A DNA stretch of 64,000 nucleotides from Pseudomonas svalbardensis (GCF_030053115.1 NZ_CP125619.1:4847501-4911500), one strand, 5' to 3'. Numbered from the stretch's first letter, positions 1 through 7,969 are shown. Made by a program: numbers and translations. The notes: a model not told the origin generated them from the sequence alone.

Positions 1-883
1 CTACGCCCTGCTTGTAGCCGAAGGTGTACAGCGACAACAGCAACGCCAGCAGGAGTGCCGAGATCGGGTGACCGATCAGGTCCATGAAAGTGCGGAAGAA
101 GTTGCCGTCCGGCAGCACCACATCGGCAAAGGTCTTAAGCAGCATCAGGAACACCGGCGACAGCACGGTGATCAAGGTGATGGCGAAGCTCGGGAGATCG
201 GCAGAATCGTTATCACGCGCCAGTTGATCGACCAGTTCCTGGTTAGGATGACCCGGAATGTACTTGGCAATGAACGTGCCGTAGATCGGGCCGGCGATGA
301 TGGCCGTCGGCAGCGCAACGATCAGGCCGTAGAGAATGGTTTTACCAATGTCGGCACCGAACACGCCGATGGCCAGCAACGGGCCCGGGTGCGGAGGAAC
401 CAGACCGTGCACGGCGGACAGACCGGCCAGCAGCGGGATACCGATCTTGATGATCGACACGCCGGTACGCCGGGCCACGATGAACACCAGCGGAATCAGT
501 AGCACGAAGCCGATTTCGAAGAACAGCGGAATACCGACCAGAAAGGCCGCGAACATCATCGCCCACTGCACCTTGTCCTTGCCGAACGCGCGAATCAGGG
601 TTTGGGCAATCTGATCCGCCCCGCCCGACTCGGCCATCATTTTGCCGAGCATCGTGCCCAGCGCGAGGATGATCCCGACGAACCCGAGCACCCCACCGAA
701 GCCGTCCTGGAACGCCTTGATGATGGTGCCGATTGGCATGCCGGAAGTCAGTCCGAGAAAGGCTGCGGCGATGATCAGGGCAATGAACGGGTGAAACTTG
801 AACTTGGTGATCAGGACGATAAGCCCGATCACCGTGACCACTGCGTCTAGCAGCAGGAACGTCTCGTGGGACATGCCAAACAT
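1..883 (-). CDS. gntT: GntP-family gluconate:H+ symporter, 3' end cut by window
   Basis: Inner-membrane permease importing gluconate from the periplasm. Reading the minus strand from the ATG at 883 gives an open frame of 294 codons that leaves the window without a stop, so the C-terminal part (roughly a third of a ~450-residue GntP protein) is missing. The visible protein is a run of hydrophobic helices and contains GntP-like stretches such as VPPHPGPLLAIGVFGADIG. A GGAGA ribosome site lies about 9 nt upstream. It follows gntK on the same strand across an 82-bp gap holding a GntR-type operator, so it probably belongs to the GntR regulon. The family is clear; the exact substrate is inferred from gntK and gntR next door. 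Confidence 0.9.
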   Translation of the reverse strand, partial: MFGMSHETFLLLDAVVTVIGLIVLITKFKFHPFIALIIAAAFLGLTSGMPIGTIIKAFQDGFGGVLGFVGIILALGTMLGKMMAESGGADQIAQTLIRAFGKDKVQWAMMFAAFLVGIPLFFEIGFVLLIPLVFIVARRTGVSIIKIGIPLLAGLSAVHGLVPPHPGPLLAIGVFGADIGKTILYGLIVALPTAIIAGPIYGTFIAKYIPGHPNQELVDQLARDNDSADLPSFAITLITVLSPVFLMLLKTFADVVLPDGNFFRTFMDLIGHPISALLLALLLSLYTFGYKQGV

Positions 884-942
884 TAGGGGTGTCTCCTGGT
901 TGTTGTTGTTATTAAAGCGGGGAATTCACAAGCCATCAGGAC

Positions 943-956
943 AGCGCTATCTCTTC
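943..956 (-). promoter_or_regulatory. Candidate GntR operator between gntK and gntT
   Basis: AGCGCTA followed by a degenerate CTT half. This resembles the reverse complement of the GntR consensus recalled for P. aeruginosa (AC-N-AAG-N-TAGCGCT). It is the weakest of three copies in this locus and lies about 60 bp upstream of the gntT start, suggesting gntT has its own GntR-controlled promoter. Confidence 0.5.
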
Positions 957-965
957 TGGCAAAAC

Positions 966-1499
966 TCATACGGTGTGTTTCAGGCCATGAGCCTGCCACC
1001 AGTCATGAGCTTGCTTCGCCAATTGGTCGACGCTGTGGTTCGAAGCGTCCAGAGCCAGGGTCAGGGGCTCGCCAACAGGCGATTCAAGGGTGGCGAACTG
1101 GCTGTCGATCAACGTCGACGGCATAAAGTGGCCCGGTCGATGGGAGACACGATCGGCGGCAACTTCAGGGGTCAGCTCAAGGAACACGAAGCCCAGGCCT
1201 GGCAAGGCACTGCGCAGACGTTCGCGGTATATGTGTTTGAGGGCCGAGCAGGTCAGCACCGGACGTTCGCCCTTGGCGTCAATGCGGCGCAATTCATCGC
1301 ACAGGCTGTCGAGCCAGCCGGCACGGTCGTCGTCGTTCAGGGGGATACCTGCGCTCATCTTTTCGATATTGGCGGCAGGGTGGAAAGTGTCGCCTTCAAT
1401 GGCGGTCGCGCCGCTGAGTTGGCACAAGGCCTCGCTGACGCAAGTCTTGCCGCAACCGGCAACGCCCATGATGACCAGGGCGGTGATGGGATGATTCAT
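966..1499 (-). CDS. gntK: Gluconokinase
   Basis: Phosphorylates gluconate with ATP to 6-phosphogluconate, the substrate of Edd. The 177-residue length is usual for the small P-loop gluconokinases. A Walker A motif (GVAGCGKT) sits at residues 12-19, followed by the family pattern EGDTFHPAANIEKMSAGIPL with the DxxHPxxNxxKM signature, and by LTCSALKHIYRERLR, typical of GntK. The ATG at 1499 is preceded by CTGAGG. It is transcribed toward gntT and away from gntR, the standard Pseudomonas arrangement. GntR-type operators flank its promoter region. Confidence 0.95.
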   Translation of the reverse strand: MNHPITALVIMGVAGCGKTCVSEALCQLSGATAIEGDTFHPAANIEKMSAGIPLNDDDRAGWLDSLCDELRRIDAKGERPVLTCSALKHIYRERLRSALPGLGFVFLELTPEVAADRVSHRPGHFMPSTLIDSQFATLESPVGEPLTLALDASNHSVDQLAKQAHDWWQAHGLKHTV

Positions 1500-1520
1500 G
1501 TAACACCTCAGCGCGCAGAC

Positions 1521-1534
1521 AGCGCTACCTTTGC
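1521..1534 (-). promoter_or_regulatory. Candidate GntR operator upstream of gntK
   Basis: AGCGCTA-C-CTT-T-GC, one base off the recalled GntR consensus in reverse complement. It lies about 22 bp upstream of the gntK ATG. The flanking GACAGCGCTACCTT is shared with the site at 1670-1683. Confidence 0.6.
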
Positions 1535-1614
1535 CAGTTATGACACTAGAAAAAGCAGAAGTTGCCGACGCCTTCTTGTCATTTTTGTGGGTTGCAGCAT
1601 GTTCGTTCCCGACG

Positions 1615-1642
1615 CCAAAAAACGGGGATCAGGCAAACCCCG
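1615..1642 (-). terminator. Terminator-like hairpin in the gntK leader (minus strand)
   Basis: On the minus strand a CGGGG / CCCCG stem with a ten-base loop is followed by six T residues. It lies between the two GntR-type operators of the gntK/gntR intergenic region. It could be an attenuator for long gntK transcripts or a block against antisense reading out of gntR. The stem is only five pairs, so strength is uncertain. Confidence 0.4.
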
Positions 1643-1669
1643 CTCACGCATTTGCAGCGGCGTCGAGAC

Positions 1670-1683
1670 AGCGCTACCTTAGT
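1670..1683 (+). promoter_or_regulatory. Candidate GntR operator upstream of gntR
   Basis: AGCGCTA-C-CTT-A-GT is a full match, in reverse complement, to the recalled GntR consensus AC-N-AAG-N-TAGCGCT. It ends 29 bp before the gntR ATG, a position fitting autorepression. Confidence 0.65.
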
Positions 1684-1712
1684 GCCTCGAATTTTGTTTG
1701 GCAAGCCGTCCG

Positions 1713-2744
1713 ATGATCTCCCCTAAAAACGATAAAAATACGCGCACCACTGGCCGCCCCACTTTGAACGAAGTCGCACGCCTGGCCGGTGTCAGCCCGA
1801 TCACCGCCTCTCGCGCCCTGCGCGGGGTCAGCACGGTGGCCACCGAACTGGTGGAAAAAGTGCAGAAAGCGGCGCTTGAACTCAACTACGTGGTCAACCC
1901 CGCCGCCCGCGCGTTAGCCTCGGCCCAGAGCCATTCGGTGGTGGTTTTGGTGCCGTCGCTGTCCAACTTATTGTTCATTGATACGCTGGAAGCCATTCAT
2001 CAGGTTTTGCGCCCAAAAGGCTTCGAAGTGCTGATCGGGAACTTCCATTACTCACGTGATGAAGAAGAAAACCTGCTGCGCAACTACATGGCGTATCAGC
2101 CTCGCGGTTTGCTGCTGACCGGTTTCGACCGCACCGAAAGCTCGCGCCGGATGATCGAGGCCAGCAACATTCCGTGCGTGTACATGATGGAACTGGACAG
2201 CGCCGCCGGGCTCAATTGCGTGGGCTTTTCGCAACTCGCGGCCGGCGAGACAGCGGCCGGGCATTTGCTGTCACGCGGTCGTAAGCGTCTGGCCTACATC
2301 GGCGCGCAACTCGATCAACGCACCTTGCTGCGCGGCGAAGGTTTCCGCAAAGCCCTGCAAAAGGCCGGTTTATATGACCCGGATCTGGAAGTGCTGACCC
2401 CGCGCGCCTCCTCCGTCGGTCTCGGTGGCGAACTGTTCCTGCAACTGCTCGCCAGTCATCCCGATGTCGATGCGATCTTCTTCGGCAACGACGACCTGGC
2501 CCAGGGCGCACTGCTCGAAGCCATGCGCTGCGGGATCAAAATCCCCGAACAAGTGGCGATCCTCGGCTTCAACGACCTGCCGGCCTCGGCGCACATGGTG
2601 CCGCGCCTGAGCAGCATCAGCACCCCGCGAGAAGCCATCGGCCGGCGCGCGGCGGAGCAGATGTTGACGTTGATGGCTGGTAATACGGTTGCAAAACCGG
2701 TGCAGGACATGGGGTTTGAGTTGAAGGTGCGCGAGAGTACCTGA
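1713..2744 (+). CDS. gntR: LacI-family gluconate regulator GntR
   Basis: Transcriptional repressor of gluconate genes, normally released by gluconate or 6-phosphogluconate. The LacI helix-turn-helix begins near residue 15 (TLNEVARLAGVSPITASRAL), followed by the hinge region NPAARALAS and a periplasmic-binding-type sensor domain to residue ~340. The ATG at 1713 gives 343 residues; a TTG 15 bp upstream is possible but gives no better ribosome site. It is divergent from gntK-gntT. A 13-bp-stem palindrome follows immediately and probably ends transcription between gntR and the convergent DUF998 gene. Confidence 0.92.
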   Translation: MISPKNDKNTRTTGRPTLNEVARLAGVSPITASRALRGVSTVATELVEKVQKAALELNYVVNPAARALASAQSHSVVVLVPSLSNLLFIDTLEAIHQVLRPKGFEVLIGNFHYSRDEEENLLRNYMAYQPRGLLLTGFDRTESSRRMIEASNIPCVYMMELDSAAGLNCVGFSQLAAGETAAGHLLSRGRKRLAYIGAQLDQRTLLRGEGFRKALQKAGLYDPDLEVLTPRASSVGLGGELFLQLLASHPDVDAIFFGNDDLAQGALLEAMRCGIKIPEQVAILGFNDLPASAHMVPRLSSISTPREAIGRRAAEQMLTLMAGNTVAKPVQDMGFELKVREST

Positions 2745-2750
2745 CGCTTT

Positions 2751-2779
2751 GATCGTTCCCACGCTGCGTGGGAACGATC
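2751..2779. repeat. Perfect palindrome, GATCGTTCCCACG type
   Basis: Two perfect 13-base arms (GATCGTTCCCACG and its complement) around a 3-base loop, between convergent genes. The same arms recur at 26916-26963, and one arm occurs near 19991-20004, so this is a dispersed Pseudomonas repeat. It lacks a T-run but may act as a bidirectional terminator or mRNA stabiliser. Confidence 0.8.
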
Positions 2780-2784
2780 GGTTA

Positions 2785-3411
2785 CTAAGCGCGACGGCTT
2801 ATCAGCACCCCGGCAAACACGCCAACCCAAAGGATCGACACGCCATAGTTGATCCGCTGATACAAACCGAACCCCTGCCCCGCCTCAACGGCCTGTCCCA
2901 TCAAAGGCAGCACCGACAACGCTCCAAGGGTGCACACCAGGGAGAACCAGGCGAACCACTTCAAGCCCAGTACTCGCGACGCTAGATAGATCCATAGCGC
3001 ATTGGCGATCAACAGCGTCAGAAACATCACCAGACCCGAAAGGTTATGCAGCTTCTGACTGTCGGAGGGATTTGCCAGACCACAGCCGATATCGCAGGAA
3101 AAATACCCGGTACCGAAACTGGCAACACCGTGCAGCACGATCAGCACGGCGCTCAGTCGAGCGAGTTTCGAGGTATGGAGGGTCGCGAACGCGGCCAGAC
3201 CGAAGACGATAAACAACACACCCAACGGAAAATTATTGATCAGCGGCGACACCCCATGAGTCGGTGCCCCGATTGCACCCAGCTCACTCATCGCCTGATT
3301 GAGATGGCTGTAACCGGGATAAAGCCTGCCGGTAGTCACCACACCGACCAGCAGCCAAATCGGCGCCAACAAACCCGCCACATAACCCCATTTGAACATT
3401 CCCTTGTTCAC
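2785..3411 (-). CDS. DUF998 family membrane protein
   Basis: A 208-residue integral membrane protein with about six hydrophobic segments (first at residues ~8-26). The family pattern YPGYSHLNQAMSELGAIGAP identifies DUF998, whose function is not established. The GTG start at 3411 is chosen because AGGAG lies nine nt upstream; an internal ATG at 3399 is the alternative. It is convergent with gntR. Nothing in the context assigns a role. Confidence 0.8.
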   Translation of the reverse strand: MNKGMFKWGYVAGLLAPIWLLVGVVTTGRLYPGYSHLNQAMSELGAIGAPTHGVSPLINNFPLGVLFIVFGLAAFATLHTSKLARLSAVLIVLHGVASFGTGYFSCDIGCGLANPSDSQKLHNLSGLVMFLTLLIANALWIYLASRVLGLKWFAWFSLVCTLGALSVLPLMGQAVEAGQGFGLYQRINYGVSILWVGVFAGVLISRRA

Positions 3412-3501
3412 GCGCCGTCACTCCTTTGATAGCCCTGTCCAAAACAGACAAGTGGCCAGCAACTTAGTGACTATTCGAACAAAAGTCACCCTGTCCGAGC
3501 A

Positions 3502-4374
3502 TCAACGCCCCATCAACTCCACAAATGCCAACGCCCCTTTCTGCAATGGCTGGCTCTTGAGCCACACCGCATGCACCGGCAGCACCAGTCCGTTCTCAAT
3601 GTTGCGGAAGCTCAGGCGCTTGTGCCTTCCGGCATCGAGCAACGGCTGGACCACCGACAGTGGAAAATTACCCCAGCCCAATCCGGCCTCGACCATTTCC
3701 AGCGCCATGGCCAAGGTGTCGGTACGCCAGTAAGACTCGGCCACCAGCGGCCGGGTTTCACTGATCGGCAGGTCGCGACTGGCGACGATGATTTGCCGTA
3801 CGTGGACCAAATCTTCGAGATACACATCCTGGCCTTGAAACAGCGGATTGTCCGCCGCCAGTGTGGCGATCATCCGTTCGGTGCCAACGAACTGGAACCG
3901 CTCCAGCACGTTCATGCTCAGCCCGGCGAACGCCAGGCAAACGCTGACCCGGCCACTGTGGAGCATCGCCAGCACATCATCCTGCGGCGCGCTGAGCATT
4001 TCGATGTCCAGTAGAGGATGACGCTCGGCGATGACCTTGATCGCCGCCATCACGCGGCCCTTGTCGATGTCCGCCACGACCCCGATTGACAACTTGCTTT
4101 CAAGCCCCAGCGACAACTCGACCGCATGCACTTGCAGCTGTTTGAGCTGCTCGGCAATCAGTCGCGCATGCGGCACCAATGCGCTGGCCATCGCCGTCGG
4201 CACCGGCTCGCGATGGCTGCGATCAAACAGGGGATAACCGAGTTCGGCTTCCAGGTTGGCGATGCCCATGCTCACCGCCGACGGCACTTTACCCAGCGCC
4301 CGAGCGGCAGCGGAAAACGAGCCGCGCTCGATCACCGCGAGGAACAACTCGATGCTGTCACTGTTGAAATTCAT
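3502..4374 (-). CDS. LysR-type regulator, divergent from PACE transporter
   Basis: A 290-residue LTTR. The winged helix-turn-helix occupies residues 1-60 (FLAVIERGSFSAAARALGK...LEAELGYPLFDRS), followed by a substrate-binding domain. The ATG at 4374 is chosen because AGGAAGAGGA lies directly upstream; an upstream TTG lacks support. It is divergent from a PACE efflux gene 120 bp away. In Acinetobacter the LTTR AceR drives the adjacent PACE pump gene aceI, so the same pairing is inferred here. Confidence 0.85.
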   Translation of the reverse strand: MNFNSDSIELFLAVIERGSFSAAARALGKVPSAVSMGIANLEAELGYPLFDRSHREPVPTAMASALVPHARLIAEQLKQLQVHAVELSLGLESKLSIGVVADIDKGRVMAAIKVIAERHPLLDIEMLSAPQDDVLAMLHSGRVSVCLAFAGLSMNVLERFQFVGTERMIATLAADNPLFQGQDVYLEDLVHVRQIIVASRDLPISETRPLVAESYWRTDTLAMALEMVEAGLGWGNFPLSVVQPLLDAGRHKRLSFRNIENGLVLPVHAVWLKSQPLQKGALAFVELMGR

Positions 4375-4494
4375 TCCTCTTCCTATCAATAAAACTGAAA
4401 GCTACCGACTTTTTCTGTCACGCCTATTGAAGCTATCTTTCGCCGCCTTCGCCAGTGCTCCTGGCTTCAAGTTCGCAGAAAGAGGCAAATTCCC

Positions 4495-4926
4495 ATGCAA
4501 GGCGTTAAACGAAAACTGCTCTACGTGTCGCTTTACGAGGTCATCGGCATGACCTTCTCGGCCCTGGGTCTGGCGTTGTTGTCCGGCACCTCGCCCGGCA
4601 GCACTGGCCCGTTGGCAGTGATCATTACCACCATCGCGGTGACCTGGAATTTCATCTACACCACGCTGTTCGAGCGCTGGGAAAGCCGCCAGCCTTCGCG
4701 AACCCGCACCGTTAAACGGCGCATCGCCCATGCCGTGGGTTTTCAACTAACCTTGATAGTGTTCCTCATCCCGTTGATCGCCTGGTGGATGAACATCAGC
4801 CTGGTGCAAGCCTTTCTGCTGGACGCGGCGCTGATCATTTTCATCCCGTGCTACACCTTCGCCTTCAACTGGTTGTTTGATCGCACGTTTGGTTTGCCAA
4901 CTTCGGCGCTGCCAGATCCGGTTTGA
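4495..4926 (+). CDS. PACE family multidrug/biguanide efflux transporter
   Basis: A 143-residue inner-membrane protein with four predicted helices in two tandem halves, as in proteobacterial antimicrobial compound efflux (PACE) proteins such as AceI. Conserved features visible are RKLLYVSLYE with the acidic residue of helix 1, WNFIYTTLFERWE at the end of helix 2, and a second half beginning RRIAHAVGF and ending CYTFAFNWLFDRTFG. Known members export chlorhexidine and other cationic compounds by proton antiport. It is probably controlled by the divergent LysR gene. The substrate here is unknown. Confidence 0.88.
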   Translation: MQGVKRKLLYVSLYEVIGMTFSALGLALLSGTSPGSTGPLAVIITTIAVTWNFIYTTLFERWESRQPSRTRTVKRRIAHAVGFQLTLIVFLIPLIAWWMNISLVQAFLLDAALIIFIPCYTFAFNWLFDRTFGLPTSALPDPV

Positions 4927-4982
4927 AAACGCTGAATGTCTGTTAGATTCCTGAAGCGTCAAATCGCTAACGGAGTAGCTCA

Positions 4983-5615
4983 ATGGAACATGCACTGAAG
5001 ATTCTGGGAAAAGCCTCGTCCATCAACGTCAGAAAAGTCCTGTGGACCTGTGAGGAACTGGGTGTTGCCTACGAACGTGAAGACTGGGGCGGCGGTTATG
5101 CGTCGACCCACACGCCGGAGTTTCTCAGGCTCAATCCCAACGCACTGGTGCCCGTGATCATCGATGAGGCCGGCGTGCTGTGGGAGTCCAACACCATCTG
5201 CCGCTATCTGGCCGGTAAACACCACAACACCGATCTGCTACCCCACGAACCGGCGGCCCGCGCTCGGGTAGAGCAGTGGATGGATTGGCAAGCCACCGAA
5301 CTCAATGCCTCCTGGAGCTATGCGTTCACGGCATTGGTACGCAAAGATCCGGAATTCCGGGACCCGCATCACATTGCCGCCGGTGTACACGGCTGGAATC
5401 AGAAAATGGGCATCCTCGAGCATCAGCTCGCGGCCACCAAAGCGTATGTCGCCGGGCCGCACTTCACACTGGCGGACATCGTCATCGGACTGTCAGTCAA
5501 CCGCTGGCTGATGACACCGATGGAGCGCCCCGATTACCCGGCCATTGACGAGTATTTCCAACGGCTGGCACAACGCCCGGGATTTTTGAAACACGGCTGC
5601 AACGGCTTGCCTTGA
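4983..5615 (+). CDS. Glutathione S-transferase family protein
   Basis: A 210-residue cytoplasmic GST. The N-terminal thioredoxin-like half has NVRKVLWTCEELGVAYE and the glutathione-contacting segment NALVPVI...LWESNTICRYLA, with a helical C-terminal domain after residue ~90. An SSINVRK loop sits where the catalytic residue usually lies. GGAG precedes the ATG by eight nt. It follows the PACE gene by 56 bp and could be co-transcribed. The substrate cannot be told from sequence. Confidence 0.88.
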   Translation: MEHALKILGKASSINVRKVLWTCEELGVAYEREDWGGGYASTHTPEFLRLNPNALVPVIIDEAGVLWESNTICRYLAGKHHNTDLLPHEPAARARVEQWMDWQATELNASWSYAFTALVRKDPEFRDPHHIAAGVHGWNQKMGILEHQLAATKAYVAGPHFTLADIVIGLSVNRWLMTPMERPDYPAIDEYFQRLAQRPGFLKHGCNGLP

Positions 5616-5851
5616 GCGGTTCCCGCGCTACAAATCGGCCCGCGAACCCGCAACCTGGCACTGGAAAACATCGCCCATCGCTGACCCACCGTGCGGTCGA
5701 CCTCTGCCGCCCGGCGGCAAAGGTTGAGCCTAGTCATCCGTCACTCGCGCGAAGGAAAAAACACAACCAATTGAATTTATTAATATTTTTAACTAGGCAC
5801 ACTATTTGCTGAAAGCACTGCACCGCAAATACCTACAAGGTCTCATTCATC

Positions 5852-6418
5852 ATGTTGGTCAGTGCAAAACAAAACCTGGTGGCGCCCCTCCCCAAGCGCC
5901 CCGGCGACGAACCGATCACGGACGCTGCCGCCGGACTTCAGGGCGGCCTGCAAGCCGCCATGACGCAAGCCCTGCAAAACAATGTGCAGGCGCAAAACGC
6001 GCAGACCACTAAGCAGGTCCAGGACTCCGCCACCCAAATCGCCACGCAACAGGTCAGCGAAGCGACCCGGATCAGCGACAACGTCGATGAGGCGTTCGCC
6101 AAAACCCGCGTGGCCCTGCAAGCCTCTGTCCCGGACGATAGCAAAACCAAGTCCACCGACAGCGCGGCCATGACCGACTTCAAGGACTACATGAGCAAAA
6201 CGCCGGAACAGCGGCTGCGCGACAGCATCCTGAAAGAGCTGGGCATTACCGAAGATCAATTGAAAGCCATGCCGCCGGAGCAACAACTGGCCATTGGCAA
6301 AGAGATCGCCGAGCGCATCCAGGACAAGATGAAAATGGCGCAGGCCGACAAAGAAAACGGCGCCACTGAAAAGGCTAATGACACGCAAGTGGTCGATAAG
6401 TTTCTCGCTTCGCTTTAA
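5852..6418 (+). CDS. Hypothetical protein, 188 aa, Gln/Ala-rich helical
   Basis: Not recognised as a named family. It has no signal peptide or membrane segment. Residues 25-110 are rich in Gln, Ala, Thr and Asp and look helical or disordered. The C-terminal half contains MSKTPEQRLRDSILKELG followed by ITEDQLKAMPPEQQLAIGKE, a short helical motif seen in many proteobacterial proteins. The ATG at 5852 follows an AAGGTC ribosome site. It was originally followed by a strong terminator, now split by the first IS4 copy. Confidence 0.6.
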   Translation: MLVSAKQNLVAPLPKRPGDEPITDAAAGLQGGLQAAMTQALQNNVQAQNAQTTKQVQDSATQIATQQVSEATRISDNVDEAFAKTRVALQASVPDDSKTKSTDSAAMTDFKDYMSKTPEQRLRDSILKELGITEDQLKAMPPEQQLAIGKEIAERIQDKMKMAQADKENGATEKANDTQVVDKFLASL

Positions 6419-6435
6419 CGCGATCGATACACCCA

Positions 6436-6454
6436 AAAAGGGTCCCTTCTCGGG
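6436..6454 (+). terminator. Left half of a Rho-independent terminator split by IS4 copy 1
   Basis: AAAAAGGGTCCC plus loop TTCTC and GGG lie here. After removing the element and one duplicate, the right half at 7883-7905 restores an AAAAGGGTCCC / GGGACCCTTTT hairpin with a TTCTC loop and a T-rich tail. This was the terminator of the 188-residue gene upstream. The 11-bp target duplication CCCTTCTCGGG is 6444-6454 and 7883-7893. Confidence 0.9.
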
Positions 6455-6463
6455 CAATGCTGT

Positions 6464-7801
6464 TCACTTAAGCGGAGCAGCCTTGCGGTTAACCGGATAC
6501 CGGGTTTTTGACATCTTCACCGCCCTAGGCCTCGCAGGCCTGGGGCGTTTTACTATGAAGAGCACACCAATGCTGCCGCGAAGCTCGTCCAGGCGTCTTG
6601 GCGTGTGTGAGGGCGAGACCGCTCCGGCCATGACCACCAGATGGCTGGCGATGTGCTGACAAGCAAACTTGAAACTCACCTCGCTGGGAGCCCGCTTATG
6701 AGCTACAGCCGCCTGACTGGCTTCTCGACGCACTACGTTATAAGCCAGTAACAGCCCCCATAATTCTTGATACACCAGATCTACAGTCTTGCTGCGAAGG
6801 GTCAAGGCATTGTCTTGCATTGAGCTTTTGATATCCCTGAAACCCAGTTCGATTTCCCATCGCTCGTGATAAAGGGTGGCGACCTGCTCAGCGCTAAAGT
6901 GCGAGGCTGGCAGGGAGGTGAAGACGGTTTTTTCTTTCCCGGCGACCTCGTAGGTGACCGCCCGTACTTGCCAGTACTCAGGCAACAGTGGGTTCTTTTT
7001 ACGCGCTTGCTGCGAGACCTTCATCTGGACTAGGTAATCACCATCGCCGTAGTGTTCAATTTCCGTGCGAACAGTACCCTTACGCTCCGGGATCATCCAA
7101 TGCCGGTTTTTTTCAGTACTTTGGATACTCAACAATAGGTCCGCACTGAAAAACCCTTTGTCCAGCAGGGTCACTGAGTGGTTGGGTATGCTCTCGATGA
7201 AGTCCTTGGCCAGCGGGATCTCCCCTTTGCGGTAAGGGCTGATGGCCGCGTTGGCGATGATATGAGAACGGGCGTTCATCAACGCAACAAGGCGCAGCAC
7301 CGGATAAGGGGTTTGACGATCGGAGGAGGTATTGCCGGAGCCAAAATGGTCCCGCAATGACGACGTTTCCGGGGTTCGAAACAAGGCACCGTCGACGGCA
7401 AAGACTTGAAGACCGTGCCAGTCATCTTGCGGGTAGCGCTCGTATCCCCAGACATTGGCGCACTGTTGAAATAACCAAGCGACAGGCTGATTCCCCAGAC
7501 GCTGGCGCGCCTGCGACAACCCGCTTTTGGCTAACAGCACCTCATTAGCAAGACCGTCGGCACAAATATTCAGTCGGCGAGCGACCTCGACTATTGGCTC
7601 ACCTCTGAAAAGTGCCATCCCGACTACCAGCCAAAGGACTATGTCCGAAGGCAAGCGCCGACGTCGGATCGTGGCTTTATCCGCCAGAGCGGCCGCTGCG
7701 GTGATCCAATCATGAGGAATATGATCGGTGAACACCTCAAGGCGAGAGAGCGGTTGCTTAGCAAAATCCAAAACCGCGCTTAAATCCTGAGCAACAGACA
7801 T
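6464..7801 (-). CDS. IS4-family transposase, copy 1
   Basis: A 445-residue DDE transposase that appears intact. The N-terminal IS4 domain covers residues ~15-110. The first catalytic Asp lies in VFAVDGALFRTPE, the second in VTLLDKGFFSADLL, and the Glu in YHERWEIELGFRDIK, which fits the IS4 signature Y-(2)-R-(3)-E-(6)-K. The translation differs from copy 2 at one position near the C terminus (Val here, Ala there; base 6552). The stop codon lies nine bases inside the element's right end. A strong hairpin abuts the start codon. Confidence 0.96.
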   Translation of the reverse strand: MSVAQDLSAVLDFAKQPLSRLEVFTDHIPHDWITAAAALADKATIRRRRLPSDIVLWLVVGMALFRGEPIVEVARRLNICADGLANEVLLAKSGLSQARQRLGNQPVAWLFQQCANVWGYERYPQDDWHGLQVFAVDGALFRTPETSSLRDHFGSGNTSSDRQTPYPVLRLVALMNARSHIIANAAISPYRKGEIPLAKDFIESIPNHSVTLLDKGFFSADLLLSIQSTEKNRHWMIPERKGTVRTEIEHYGDGDYLVQMKVSQQARKKNPLLPEYWQVRAVTYEVAGKEKTVFTSLPASHFSAEQVATLYHERWEIELGFRDIKSSMQDNALTLRSKTVDLVYQELWGLLLAYNVVRREASQAAVAHKRAPSEVSFKFACQHIASHLVVMAGAVSPSHTPRRLDELRGSIGVLFIVKRPRPARPRAVKMSKTRYPVNRKAAPLK

Positions 7802-7836
7802 AAAAAATCCGGAATCCTTATCAGATTCCGGATTTT
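7802..7836 (-). promoter_or_regulatory. IS-borne hairpin abutting the transposase start (copy 1)
   Basis: On the minus strand AAAATCCGGAATC pairs with GATTCCGGATTTT, followed by T residues that run into the ATG. It resembles a Rho-independent terminator and includes the only Shine-Dalgarno-like AAGGA. It should stop or translationally silence transcripts entering from outside. The mirror copy is at 20079-20113. Confidence 0.75.
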
Positions 7837-7953
7837 CCGGCTGCCTGAGGATTAGTCAACAATCCTTAAGTGAACAGCATTGCCCTTCTCGGGACCCTTT
7901 TCTTTTTTGGCTCGATGACCGCTCATCGGCTTTACCTGACTAAGGCCTCTTAC

Positions 7954-7969
7954 CTGTTATTTCTGACAG
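7954..7969 (+). promoter_or_regulatory. CTGT-N8-ACAG box shared with the 978-aa gene
   Basis: CTGTTATTTCTGACAG, with TAG following, matches the element at 13794-13809 at 18 of 19 bases. It lies 84 nt before the start of the 146-residue gene; the other copy lies 83 nt before its gene. The outer arms have the spacing of a LexA box, but the conserved non-palindromic centre argues for a different or additional factor. Confidence 0.6.

Larger units (their letters stand above)
6455..7882 (-). mobile_element. IS4-family insertion sequence, copy 1 (1,428 bp)
   Basis: Both ends carry the perfect 18-bp inverted repeat CAATGCTGTTCACTTAAG, and an 11-bp direct duplication (CCCTTCTCGGG) flanks the element. 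It contains one transposase gene on the minus strand. It is the same length as copy 2 (20033-21460), in opposite orientation. The insertion point is centred on the loop of a terminator hairpin. IS4-group elements usually make 10-13 bp duplications, which agrees. Confidence 0.97.

Noticed and set aside
7954..7969. Plain LexA (SOS) box
   Set aside because: Arms and spacing fit CTGT-N8-ACAG, but the centre ATTTCTG is not the TA-alternating core of known Pseudomonas LexA boxes, and it is conserved in asymmetric form; kept only as an alternative.
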